A stretch of 64,000 bases of DNA, taken from NCBI GenBank assembly GCA_002708925.1, contig PAPN01000026.1, positions 1-64,000 of the forward strand. The letters are read 5' to 3'. How positions within the stretch are numbered: the stretch's first letter is position 1; each line of letters begins with the position of its first letter. This document shows, piece after piece, positions 18,273 to 25,862 of this stretch. The position numbers and the translations under genes were made by a program. The stretch comes from Paracoccaceae bacterium. Its GTDB lineage: Bacteria > Pseudomonadota > Alphaproteobacteria > Rhodobacterales > Rhodobacteraceae. The notes beneath the pieces are model-generated. The model ran no database searches. It was given only the letters and a program-made list of their open reading frames with translations, and had not been told where the DNA came from.

Positions 18273-19109
18273 TCACGGTTTGCGGTATTGCGGTTTTCGG
18301 CGCGTCTGGGGCGGGTGTTCGGCGATGGCCAGTGCCTCTTTGGTCTCATAGAGTTTGCGCCCGCGCATTTTTCCGCGATTCAATTTCAGGAATTCCTGGC
18401 TCAGCGTCTCGGATTGGCCCGGATTCCGGCGGCCGATCGGGCGCAGCTCGGCCTGTGTCTGGGGCGGAATGTCCAGCAGATCCAGCAGCGCTTGCGCGGG
18501 GCCAAAGGGATGATCTGCGTAGCCCTCCAGCGCGGCGGTGTGCACGGGGACGGGGGCGATGGCCTGGCGGATGGCCCGAGCCTCGGCCTCAAGATCGGGC
18601 AGCGGGGAAAACCCGGCGGCAAACTGTGCTTCGTTTTGGGTCAGTCTGTTGGTGCGCAGCACATGCCGCCATAGACTGTTCACAAAGGGCCGGGGCGCGC
18701 GCGTGGTATAGAGAAACTCGATCCGCACATCCGGGCCGAAGCGGCGGCGGGTTTCACGGATGATTTCACGGGCAAGGGGAATTGCCATGGGGGCATAGCG
18801 CCGGGCCGGACGCAGCCGTGCCCCGCGCAGGCCCAGCATCATGCCGGACAGGCTCTCTCGGCTGATCACGATCACAGGGGCATCGGGAACCGAGCGCAAA
18901 AACGCGCGAAACCCCAGACGAAACAGCCAGCGCCGCCAGAATACCGGGCGTTGCCCGTACCAGCGGCCCAGATAGCGGGCGCGCTTCAGCTCTGTTTTCT
19001 GATAGACCGCCATGTGGGGGCGCAGGCGCTGGGCGTTGCGTTCCAGAAAAGCCTGAAGGCTGGTGGTGCCCGTCTTGTGAAAACCGGCATGGATAATGAC
19101 GCGCGTCAT
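18273..19109 (-). CDS. Sulfotransferase-like P-loop protein
   Basis: The 278-residue protein begins with an [13 protein letters not shown] motif, the PAPS 5'-phosphosulfate loop of cytosolic-type sulfotransferases, and has a later [11 protein letters not shown] segment resembling the 3'-phosphate-binding part. The C-terminal third is very basic ([22 protein letters not shown]). Its ATG overlaps the rimM stop by 4 nt, an odd partner for a 16S maturation gene. An alternative is a glycan-modifying enzyme with a related fold. The acceptor is unknown. Confidence 0.68.
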   Translation of the reverse strand: MTRVIIHAGFHKTGTTSLQAFLERNAQRLRPHMAVYQKTELKRARYLGRWYGQRPVFWRRWLFRLGFRAFLRSVPDAPVIVISRESLSGMMLGLRGARLRPARRYAPMAIPLAREIIRETRRRFGPDVRIEFLYTTRAPRPFVNSLWRHVLRTNRLTQNEAQFAAGFSPLPDLEAEARAIRQAIAPVPVHTAALEGYADHPFGPAQALLDLLDIPPQTQAELRPIGRRNPGQSETLSQEFLKLNRGKMRGRKLYETKEALAIAEHPPQTRRKPQYRKP

Positions 19110-19624
19110 ACGTCAAGCAGGCCCTCGGGCGGGTCTGCGATGATCCGGCCGGCAGTCAGATCCACCGTGGGCACGGCGGCCAGGGTAAAGGGCAGCAGAA
19201 CGCTGGCTTTCAGCCCCGCGCCGTGTAGTTCCAGCAGATCGCCCGCCCCGTGATTTTGCACCGATTTCACGCGGCCCAGCAGGGTTCCGCCGGTGTCATA
19301 TACCTCAAGCCCGATCAGGTCGGCGTGGTAAAATTCGTCATCGGGCAACGAGGGCAGCCGGCCCCGCGGCACAAAGAGCTTTACCCCTTTCAGCGCGTCG
19401 GCCTCTTCCTTGGTGGTGACGTCGGTCAGGCGCACGGCCAGCCCGTTCTTGATCGTGCGCAGGACGCCCACGTCAAAGCTGTGGCTGCCGTCCTCGGTCA
19501 GCAGGGGGTTATATTCCTCGATCGCCTCGGGCTGGGCGGTATAGCTTTTCAGGCGCACCTCGCCGTGGACGCCATAGGCGCCGGCGATGGTTCCGACACA
19601 AATCAGATCGTCTGGGTGGCTCAT
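19106..19624 (-). CDS. rimM: 16S rRNA processing protein RimM
   Basis: The 172-residue protein has the N-terminal RimM barrel ([22 protein letters not shown]) and the C-terminal PRC-barrel ([35 protein letters not shown]). RimM helps mature the 30S head and binds S19. It lies in the rpsP-rimM-trmD-rplS series, but with a dienelactone hydrolase gene before it and a sulfotransferase gene after it. Confidence 0.95.
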   Translation of the reverse strand: MSHPDDLICVGTIAGAYGVHGEVRLKSYTAQPEAIEEYNPLLTEDGSHSFDVGVLRTIKNGLAVRLTDVTTKEEADALKGVKLFVPRGRLPSLPDDEFYHADLIGLEVYDTGGTLLGRVKSVQNHGAGDLLELHGAGLKASVLLPFTLAAVPTVDLTAGRIIADPPEGLLDV

Positions 19625-19701
19625 GGCTGGGATCCTTCGGCGGTTCGCCTCAGGTGATAGCGCGTCAAAGCGGGCGGGGCAATTCGGTCAGGACAATTCG
19701 G

Positions 19702-20418
19702 TCAGGGCGCGGGGGCCAGCTGCTCGGCCAGAAAATCGGTCAGAGCCCGCCACGCGCGCGCATAGGCGACCGGGCTGAAGGCCATGCCGGCCTTGGGCAT
19801 ATTGGCATTGGGATTGGTAAAGGAATGCCCGGTGTGCCCAAAGGCCAGCAACTGCCAGTCGGGGCAATGCTGCGTCAGTTCCTGGGTCAGGGCCTGCACG
19901 TCGGCGGGCGTGGCCAGAGGATCATCCCAACCGTGCAGGATCAGCGCGGCGGCTTTGTAGTCTTGCACCTCGGGCGGGGCATCGAACAGGCCGTGAATCG
20001 GGGCCACCGCGCGCAGGTCCGCGCCGGTGCGGGCCAGGTCCAGAACGGCTTTGCCGCCAAGGCAGAAACCCAGGGCTCCGGTGCGGTTCGCATCCACCAT
20101 CGGCTGGGCCTTCAGTGTTTCCAGGGCCGCGTTCATCCGGCGCCCCAGGCGGGGGCGATTCTGGTTCAGCTCTGTCATCCAGTCCAGCGCGACTTCGCGC
20201 TCGGAGGTATGACGCCCCTCGCCGTAGTAATCCACGGCCAGCACGGCATATCCCAGGGTGGCCAGCTCTTCGGCCCGTTGCAATTCCAGCGCCCCCAGCC
20301 CGGCAAAGGCCGGAGCGACCAGAAGACCCGGCTGCGGGTCTGTGTTCGCGGGATCCCAGATCAGCCGACCGAGCATAGTCGTTTCGCCGTCCGAATAGCT
20401 GTGCGGAGTGTTCTTCAT
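19702..20418 (-). CDS. Dienelactone hydrolase family protein
   Basis: The start at 20418 (MKNTPHSYSDG) has GAGGGC upstream; the longer frame lacks a site. The 238-residue alpha/beta hydrolase has the triad of the DLH family: Cys nucleophile in GFCLGGKAV, Asp in HGWDDPLAT and His in FGHTGHSFT. Characterised members open dienelactones in chloroaromatic degradation; many paralogues have broad esterase activity. It interrupts the usual rpsP-rimM adjacency. Cytosolic, no signal peptide. Confidence 0.83.
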   Translation of the reverse strand: MKNTPHSYSDGETTMLGRLIWDPANTDPQPGLLVAPAFAGLGALELQRAEELATLGYAVLAVDYYGEGRHTSEREVALDWMTELNQNRPRLGRRMNAALETLKAQPMVDANRTGALGFCLGGKAVLDLARTGADLRAVAPIHGLFDAPPEVQDYKAAALILHGWDDPLATPADVQALTQELTQHCPDWQLLAFGHTGHSFTNPNANMPKAGMAFSPVAYARAWRALTDFLAEQLAPAP

Positions 20419-20490
20419 GCTGCCCTCGTTACCTCTTATTGCAACCCAGAGTGACGCGACATGCGGCCAGTTGCAATCGGATAAGGGCCA

Positions 20491-20527
20491 TAAAATGCAA
20501 AAGGGGCACCGCGATTGCGATGCCCCG
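20491..20527 (-). terminator. Terminator after rpsP
   Basis: On the minus strand GGGGCATCGC and GCGGTGCCCC form a stem (hairpin 20503-20526) followed by TTTTGCATTTT. It lies about 40 bases after the rpsP stop and explains why rimM is a separate unit. Confidence 0.85.
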
Positions 20528-20563
20528 TTCTTTTGGTCAGGCAACACGCCAGGCGCGTGGGCC

Positions 20564-20941
20564 TTATTCCTCGGCAGAGGCTTCTTCTGCGGCTTCGGCA
20601 GCTTCAGCGGCCTTGGCGGCTTTTTCTTCTGCGCGATCCTTGGCTTTCTGGCCCGGCTCGGCCTTTTTCATGTTGGCGCGCTCTTTCTTCTCCAGGGTGC
20701 CGGCGGCTTCCAGGAAACGCGACACACGGTCGGTGGGCTGAGCGCCCTTGTCCAGCCAGTACTGAACGCGCTCCATGTCCAGTTTCACGCGCTCTTCGCT
20801 GTCTTTGGGCAGCAGCGGGTTGTAGGTGCCCAGTTTCTCGATGAAACGGCCGTCGCGCGGCATACGGCTGTCAGCAGCCACAACGCGGTAGAAGGGGCGT
20901 TTTTTCGAGCCACCACGGGCCAGACGGATTTTCATTGCCAT
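20564..20941 (-). CDS. rpsP: 30S ribosomal protein S16 with acidic C-terminal extension
   Basis: The first 80 residues are S16: [36 protein letters not shown] and [16 protein letters not shown]. At 125 residues it is about 40 longer than the enterobacterial protein. The extra part is a low-complexity Lys/Ala/Glu tail ([22 protein letters not shown]), seen as a lineage feature in several alphaproteobacteria. A strong AAAGGAGAA site precedes it. It is the last gene of the ffh-side block, followed by a terminator. Confidence 0.97.
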   Translation of the reverse strand: MAMKIRLARGGSKKRPFYRVVAADSRMPRDGRFIEKLGTYNPLLPKDSEERVKLDMERVQYWLDKGAQPTDRVSRFLEAAGTLEKKERANMKKAEPGQKAKDRAEEKAAKAAEAAEAAEEASAEE

Positions 20942-21008
20942 TGTTGAGTTCTCCTTTGATGGCGTTTGCCGGTGTCGGACCGGCGGATCCTTGGGTTAGG
21001 GGCCAGGG

Positions 21009-21305
21009 TTATTCCTGGTGTTTCTTATGGTGCTGAATGACTTCAGCGATGATGAAGTTCAGAAACTTCTTGGCGAAATCGGGGTCCAGATCGGCCCGGT
21101 TTGCCAAATCTTCCAGCCGCGCGATTTGCGTGGCTTCGCGATCAGGGTCCGAAGGGGGCAGGTCGTGGCTGGCCTTCAGCTTGCCAACGGCCTGGGTGTG
21201 TTTGAACCGCTCGCCCAGAGTATAGACAAGGATCGCATCCAGACGGTCGATGCTTTCGCGGTGGTCCTTCAGGATTTGCGCGGCGCGGGTCACGGCGTCA
21301 GTCAA
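21009..21305 (-). CDS. Chorismate mutase (AroQ type)
   Basis: This 98-residue all-helical protein has the AroQ pattern: IDRLDAILVYTLGERFKHTQAVGKLKA, with an Arg/Lys set for the substrate and a long C-terminal helix ending in His/Lys. It turns chorismate into prephenate for Phe and Tyr synthesis. No ATG fits. The best start is a TTG at 21305 inside the end of the preceding GNAT gene (overlap 8 nt), giving MTDAVTRAAQ. A GTG six codons on would be shorter. It is translationally coupled to the GNAT array. Confidence 0.86.
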   Translation of the reverse strand: MTDAVTRAAQILKDHRESIDRLDAILVYTLGERFKHTQAVGKLKASHDLPPSDPDREATQIARLEDLANRADLDPDFAKKFLNFIIAEVIQHHKKHQE

Positions 21306-21900
21306 TGGGCATCCCTTTCGGTTTGAACAGAGGGTCGGCGTAATTGGCGATTTCCATCTCGATCCCGTGGGCCAGCTGGCTGCCGGCCAACTGATCGGGC
21401 GCGGGATGGCGGAACACATGGTCATTGCCGTCCACGGTTGTGGCGGTGGTGTCGCATTTCGCGCCCAGACGTTCGGCCAGACGGATCGAATCCAGGTTCT
21501 TGGGATCCACATAGGACACGGCGGTCTGCCAGCCCATCTGTGTATACAGATGGTTGCGCACCGCATGGGTGGCCTCCAAAGCATAGCCCTTACCGGCGGT
21601 TTCGGGCCAGATGATCCAGGCCAGCTCGGCCTCGGGCCATTTGGCGGGTTTCCAGCCGCCGGCCATGCCCAGCGGTTTATCGGTCACCTTGTCGTGGATC
21701 ATCCACATGCCAAAGCCGCGGATCTGCCAGTGGCCGATTTCTGCGGCATAGAGCATCCAGGTTTCGTAATCGTTCAGCGGCCCGCCCATGAAACGCGCGC
21801 GATAGCTGGTGAAAGTGGATTTGAAATTCGGGTAATCCTCGGGCTCGGGGCCGCGCAGGATCAGGCGCCGGGTTTCCAGAATGGGGATCTGAACGGTCAT
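21298..21900 (-). CDS. GNAT acetyltransferase, RimJ/RimL type (fourth of a tandem array)
   Basis: The 200-residue protein shares the array's start pattern (PILETRRLILRGPEPED) and has the GNAT fold with the acetyl-CoA segment around ETAGKGYALEATHAVRNHLY and DPKNLDSIRLAERLGA. It is longer than its neighbours by a C-terminal tail (to FKPKGMPID). Its ATG overlaps the stop of the upstream gene by one base. The acceptor is not known. Confidence 0.85.
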   Translation of the reverse strand: MTVQIPILETRRLILRGPEPEDYPNFKSTFTSYRARFMGGPLNDYETWMLYAAEIGHWQIRGFGMWMIHDKVTDKPLGMAGGWKPAKWPEAELAWIIWPETAGKGYALEATHAVRNHLYTQMGWQTAVSYVDPKNLDSIRLAERLGAKCDTTATTVDGNDHVFRHPAPDQLAGSQLAHGIEMEIANYADPLFKPKGMPID

Positions 21901-22418
21901 TATGCGCCCTCGCTGGGAAGGTGGCGATAGGTATCGCAGTTCTCGATCGGAGCGCTCAGCTCGGGGGCAATCCGCGCGCCCAGACGATCGGCCAACATGC
22001 GCGAGCGGGCATTGCTCCGGTCGATATAGCTGACAACATGCGGCCAGTTCAGATCGCAGAACAGATGCTGCAACACGGCCCGGCAGGCCTCGTGCGCCAG
22101 GCCTTTGCCTTCGTGTTCGGCCGCGGTTACCAGCCAGCTCATCTCGGGCTGGGGGAAATGCGCGGGATGGTAAGGGCCGGCCATGCCGATGGTCTGCCCG
22201 GTGCTTTTCTCGACGGCTGCGAACATGCCATAGCCGCGCAGCATCCACTGGCCTGCATAGGCGGCCAGTTTGCCCCAGGCCGTGCCCAGATCCATCGGCC
22301 CGCCGTAGAATTCGGCCCGATCCGAGCGCAGGAATTCCACAATGGCGGCCTCGTCCGCTGGGCCGGGTGCGCGCAGGATCAGGCGATCCGTTTCCAGAAT
22401 GGGGAAGGCTGCGGTCAT
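21900..22418 (-). CDS. GNAT acetyltransferase, RimJ/RimL type (third of a tandem array)
   Basis: This 172-residue protein begins FPILETDRLILRAPGPAD, close to the starts of the three neighbours. The acetyl-CoA site is AAEHEGKGLAHEACRAVLQHLF, followed by DRSNARSRMLADRLGA, the usual motif before the last strand. Stop and start overlap the adjacent genes by 1 and 4 nt. It is one of four paralogues in line and probably arose by local duplication. Confidence 0.88.
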   Translation of the reverse strand: MTAAFPILETDRLILRAPGPADEAAIVEFLRSDRAEFYGGPMDLGTAWGKLAAYAGQWMLRGYGMFAAVEKSTGQTIGMAGPYHPAHFPQPEMSWLVTAAEHEGKGLAHEACRAVLQHLFCDLNWPHVVSYIDRSNARSRMLADRLGARIAPELSAPIENCDTYRHLPSEGA

Positions 22419-22942
22419 GTTGCGGCCTCCGGTGCGGGGTGGCGATAGACGTGGCAGGGATGCCCCATGACGCTGCCTTCACGCTCGAAAATCGCGCCCA
22501 GCCGTTTGGCCAGCGCCACCGAGCGCGTATTGTCCGGGTCGATATAGCTGATCGGGGCGGCAAGGCCGAAATGTTGTGCCCCATAGGCGCGAGCGGTCAG
22601 CGCGGCCTCATAGGCCAGGCCTTTGCCCTCGTGCCCGTTATAGAGATGCCAGCCCAGTTCCGGCTCGTCCCAGCCTTCGGGGTTGAGAAAGCCAACGCCG
22701 CCCACGGGGGTGCCGGTGTCTTTGTCCTGAGCCACCCAGAGCCCATAGCCGCGCAGCATCCAATGGCCCAGGGCCCCGGCCATCGTGCGCCAGCTTTCGG
22801 CGCGTGGCTTGGGGCCGCCGACGAAATGGCTGCGCGTGCTTTCAAAGAACGCGGCGATCACGTCCAGATCGCTTTCGCGGAATTCGCGCAGGATCAGGCG
22901 GTCGGTTTCCAGTGTGGGGATGGTGACAGTCAGCAAGGTCAT
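22415..22942 (-). CDS. GNAT acetyltransferase, RimJ/RimL type (second of a tandem array)
   Basis: The 175-residue protein has the shared N-terminus (IPTLETDRLILREFRESD), the middle GHWMLRGYGLWVAQDKDTG and the acetyl-CoA loop NGHEGKGLAYEAAL. It overlaps both neighbours by 4 nt (ATGA), so translation of the array is coupled. Members of this branch acetylate N-termini or small amines; the substrate here is unknown. Confidence 0.88.
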   Translation of the reverse strand: MTLLTVTIPTLETDRLILREFRESDLDVIAAFFESTRSHFVGGPKPRAESWRTMAGALGHWMLRGYGLWVAQDKDTGTPVGGVGFLNPEGWDEPELGWHLYNGHEGKGLAYEAALTARAYGAQHFGLAAPISYIDPDNTRSVALAKRLGAIFEREGSVMGHPCHVYRHPAPEAAT

Positions 22943-23499
22943 GCGTAGGCCTCCACCGAGCCGTCGGTGTCCAGATCTGCCGGGCCGGGGTGGCGATAGA
23001 GCAGATCCTCGCCCATGTGGACGTTCTGGTATTTGCGTTCGAACGTGGCCCCCAGACGTTCAGCCAGAGCGATAGAGCGCACATTCCCCGGCACGATATT
23101 CGAGGTCAGCGTGGTCATGCCCAGCCCATCGGGCGCATAGGCCCATTCGCGGGCGCGCAGGGCGGCCTCATGGGCGATGCCCTTGCCTTCGAAATCGGCG
23201 AAGACGACCCAGCCCAGCTCGGGTTCCGGCCAGCCATGCGGGTTCCAGATGCCGGTGATGCCCGCCGCCTGACCCGAGGCTTTGTCCTCGATGGTCAGAT
23301 AGCCATAGCCGTGCAGATGCCAGTGGCCGATGTTCAGCGCGAACCAGCGCCATGCGTCACTGCGATTGTCATAAGCGCCAAAGCCCTTGGCCCGGTCCTG
23401 ATCGCACAGGAAATCCATCAGCGGTTCCGCGTCTTTACGATGCGGACCGCGCAGGATCAGGCGATCGGTTTCCAGGGTGGGGGCGTTGGTCAGGCTCAT
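22939..23499 (-). CDS. GNAT acetyltransferase, RimJ/RimL type (first of a tandem array)
   Basis: I chose the ATG at 23499 (MSLTNAPTLETDRLILRGP), which lines up with the paralogues; the open frame further up is a GC-rich repeat region. The 186-residue protein has GHWHLHGYGYLTIEDKASG and the acetyl-CoA loop ADFEGKGIAHEAALRAREW, then PGNVRSIALAERLGA. It heads the four-gene array behind ffh. Confidence 0.88.
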   Translation of the reverse strand: MSLTNAPTLETDRLILRGPHRKDAEPLMDFLCDQDRAKGFGAYDNRSDAWRWFALNIGHWHLHGYGYLTIEDKASGQAAGITGIWNPHGWPEPELGWVVFADFEGKGIAHEAALRAREWAYAPDGLGMTTLTSNIVPGNVRSIALAERLGATFERKYQNVHMGEDLLYRHPGPADLDTDGSVEAYA

Positions 23500-23513
23500 T
23501 TGAGCCCCCCTCG

Positions 23514-23615
23514 CACGGCGCGCAGCGCCGGGCTGCGCCTGCCTGCCCCCCGGCAGGCGCATTCTGCGCCTACCCAGGCAGACGCCGCCCGGCGGTCAGG
23601 CCGGGGCATCTGCAT
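23514..23615. repeat. GC-rich inverted repeats between ffh and the GNAT array
   Basis: The region holds CGGCGCGCAGCGCCG (about 23517-23531), the arms CCTGCC and GGCAGG around CCCC (about 23539-23555), and a second GGCAGACGCCGCC segment. These would fold into two stems in the minus-strand transcript. There is no T-run, so I read it as an mRNA processing or spacer element, not as a terminator. Confidence 0.4.
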
Positions 23616-23645
23616 CAGAGAGGAGGGGACGAGGAAAGCCATGAT

Positions 23646-25166
23646 TTACTTCTTCTTGCCGAAACCGCTGAGGCCGGGGGGCAGCGCGCCGCCGCCCAGA
23701 CCGGGCAGGCCACCCATGCCGCCGGGCAGCTTGCCGCCCATGGCCTTTGCGGCTTGCTCCAGCGCTTTGGGGTCCATCTGGCTGGGGTCCATCCCACCCA
23801 TATCGGGCATTCCGCCCTTGCCCATCATCCCCTTCATGGCTTGTTTGAGCATCCCGCCTTTGCCCATCTTGCCCATTTTCTTCATCATGTCGGCCATCTG
23901 GCGCTGCATCTTCAGCAGCTTGTTCAGCTCGCTGACCTCCAGCCCGGCACCGGCGGCGATACGTTTCTTACGGCTGGCTTGCAGGATCTGCGGGTTGGCG
24001 CGCTCTTTCTTGGTCATCGACTGGATCAAGGCGATCTGGCGCTTCAGCACCTTGTCATCCATCCCCGCGGCCTGAGCCTGCTTGGCCATTTTGCCCATGC
24101 CCGGCATCATGCCCATGATGCCTTCCATGCCGCCCATTTTCAGCATCTGCTCCAGCTGCATTTTCAGGTCGTTCATGTTGAACTGACCCTTCTTGAAGCG
24201 GCGCATCATGCGTTCGGCTTGCTCGGCCTCGATGGTTTCCTGGGCTTTTTCCACCAGGGCCACGATGTCGCCCATGCCCAGAATCCGGCCGGCGATACGG
24301 TCGGGCTCGAAGGTTTCCAGCGCGTCCATTTTCTCGCCCAGGCCGACGAATCGGATGGGTTTACCGGTCACGGCGCGCATGGACAGGGCCGCACCGCCGC
24401 GTCCGTCGCCGTCCATCCGGGTCAGAACCACGCCGCTGATGCCGATCTTGGCGTCGAATTCCTCGGCGACCTCGACGGCGACCTGGCCGGTCAGGCCATC
24501 GACCACCAGCAGGGTTTCGCGCGGGTTAACGGCATCGCGGACGTCCTCGACCTCTTGCATCAGGGTTTCGTCGATCTGCAACCGGCCGGCGGTGTCCAGC
24601 ATATAGACGTCATAGCCGCCAAGGCTGGCCTGCGTCTTCGCCCGTTTGGCGATCTGCACGGCGCTTTCGCCCGCGACGATCGGCAGGGTGTCCACGCCGA
24701 TCTGCGTGCCCAGAACCTGCAACTGCTGCATTGCGGCGGGGCGGTAGATGTCGAGCGAGGCCATCAGCACCCGCTTGCCCTCTTTTTCTTTCAGGCGTTT
24801 GGCCAGCTTGCCGGTGGTCGTCGTCTTACCCGAGCCCTGAAGGCCGACCATAAGAATCGGCGCCGGAGGGTTGTCGATCTTCAGCGCGCCGGGGTCTTCG
24901 GCGCCTTGCAGCACGTCCACCAGCGCGTCATGCACGATCTTCACGACCTGCTGGCCCGGAGTCACGGATTTGGTGACGGCTTGGCCTGTCGCCTGTTCCT
25001 GAACCTTTTTAACAAAGTCACGGGCAACGGGCAGGGAAACGTCGGCCTCCAGCAGGGCCACGCGGACCTCGCGCAGGGCGGTTTTAACGTCATCCTCGGA
25101 CAGAGCGCCCTGTTTGGTCAGGCGGTCAAAGACCCCGCCCAGGCGTTCGGATAGATTTTCAAACAT
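23646..25166 (-). CDS. ffh: Signal recognition particle GTPase Ffh
   Basis: The 506-residue protein has the N domain (MFENLSERLGGVFDRL), the G domain with GLQGSGKTTTTGKLAKRL (G1), DTAGRLQ (G3) and FVGLGEKMDALETF, then the methionine-rich M domain with the RNA-binding SMTKKERANP segment and a Gly/Met/Pro-rich tail. With 4.5S RNA it brings ribosomes making membrane proteins to FtsY. It starts after TTAAGGAGC. Four GNAT genes, chorismate mutase and rpsP follow on the same strand. Confidence 0.97.
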   Translation of the reverse strand: MFENLSERLGGVFDRLTKQGALSEDDVKTALREVRVALLEADVSLPVARDFVKKVQEQATGQAVTKSVTPGQQVVKIVHDALVDVLQGAEDPGALKIDNPPAPILMVGLQGSGKTTTTGKLAKRLKEKEGKRVLMASLDIYRPAAMQQLQVLGTQIGVDTLPIVAGESAVQIAKRAKTQASLGGYDVYMLDTAGRLQIDETLMQEVEDVRDAVNPRETLLVVDGLTGQVAVEVAEEFDAKIGISGVVLTRMDGDGRGGAALSMRAVTGKPIRFVGLGEKMDALETFEPDRIAGRILGMGDIVALVEKAQETIEAEQAERMMRRFKKGQFNMNDLKMQLEQMLKMGGMEGIMGMMPGMGKMAKQAQAAGMDDKVLKRQIALIQSMTKKERANPQILQASRKKRIAAGAGLEVSELNKLLKMQRQMADMMKKMGKMGKGGMLKQAMKGMMGKGGMPDMGGMDPSQMDPKALEQAAKAMGGKLPGGMGGLPGLGGGALPPGLSGFGKKK

Positions 25167-25235
25167 TCCCGCGGCTCCTTAACCCCGTTTCAACATGGCC
25201 CTACAGGTAAGCAAGACCGGCCCAAATGCCAATGT

Positions 25236-25264
25236 CCCCCGTGGGCGCAACGCGCTGACGGGGG
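25236..25264 (-). repeat. Hairpin in the ffh leader
   Basis: Arms CCCCCGT and ACGGGGG enclose 15 bases with further GCGC pairing. It lies about 70 bases before the ffh start on the transcribed side of the putative promoter, so it would form in the 5' untranslated mRNA. Confidence 0.5.
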
Positions 25265-25324
25265 GCGATCCCTGCATGTAGCATGGGACCGGAAGACTCG
25301 TGGACTCCCGGATTGGTAGGGCGC

Positions 25325-25352
25325 GGATAGTCGAACTGTGTGAATAAGTCAA
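25325..25352 (-). promoter_or_regulatory. Putative sigma-70-type promoter of ffh
   Basis: On the minus strand TTGACT (25352-25347) is followed after 16 bases by CTATCC (25330-25325). It is 160 bases before ffh and upstream of the leader hairpin. Confidence 0.45.
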
Positions 25353-25536
25353 CACTTGGCCCGGATCGGCCTGATCGCGCCGATGGCGGTTGCGTGTGTG
25401 GTTGACCTGCATCGCTTTAGATGAATATAAGAGGGCTTTAAGTGGGTTGGTGCACCAATTCCTTTACTTGAAAGATTTTTGTGCGCTAATTCGTGTAATG
25501 GCCGTGTTGGCCTAAACATTAGAAGGAAGTTTCAAG

Positions 25537-25776
25537 ATGAAAAAGCTTGCTATGGCTATGGCCGTTTGCTCCGCTTTCGTGCCCGGCCTCGCCGCGGCAG
25601 GTAACGCTCTGCCCGGTAACACCGATCCCGAGCCCGCAATGGACGATGATCCCTTTGCAGCTGCTTCGTCGTCGGCTGGTTCGCTGGGTGGCGCAGGTGT
25701 TGCAGTTGGCCTGGTTGTTGCAGTTGCCGTTGCAGCGGCTCTGAACTCCGGTGGCGGCACCGATTCGGACAGCTAA
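25537..25776 (+). CDS. Small exported protein with one hydrophobic segment, unknown function
   Basis: The start follows AGAAGGAAG. The 79-residue protein has a signal peptide (MKKLAMAMAVCSAFVPGLAAAG, cleavage near residue 21), an acidic linker (TDPEPAMDDDP), then an Ala/Val/Gly-rich stretch around residues 48-68 that could span or associate with a membrane, and a short polar end (GGGTDSDS). It is monocistronic with its own terminator. The layout resembles small stress- or envelope-associated proteins; I do not recognise the family. Confidence 0.75.
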   Translation: MKKLAMAMAVCSAFVPGLAAAGNALPGNTDPEPAMDDDPFAAASSSAGSLGGAGVAVGLVVAVAVAAALNSGGGTDSDS

Positions 25777-25811
25777 TATTACGAACTGGCAGCTTGGCTG
25801 ACAGTTTGGAG

Positions 25812-25848
25812 AGCGACGGTGGCATTGGCCTCCGTCGCTTTTTCTTTG
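25812..25848 (+). terminator. Terminator after the small exported gene
   Basis: An 8-bp stem AGCGACGG / CCGTCGCT is followed by TTTTTCTTT, about 36 bases after the stop. Confidence 0.9.
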
Positions 25849-25862
25849 CCCGTGGGAACGGA

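Larger units (their letters stand above)
25167..25536. other. Divergent upstream region of ffh and the small exported gene
   Basis: These 370 bases carry no convincing gene. They hold a leader hairpin of ffh at 25236-25264, a minus-strand promoter-like pair at 25325-25352, and an AT-rich stretch (25415-25500) that must hold the plus-strand promoter of the small exported protein. I looked for a 4.5S RNA core and found none. Confidence 0.5.

Noticed and set aside
25167-25536. Possible 4.5S SRP RNA next to ffh
   Set aside because: I found a GC hairpin but not the conserved GGAAGGAAGCAGCC-type core, so I call it a leader hairpin only.
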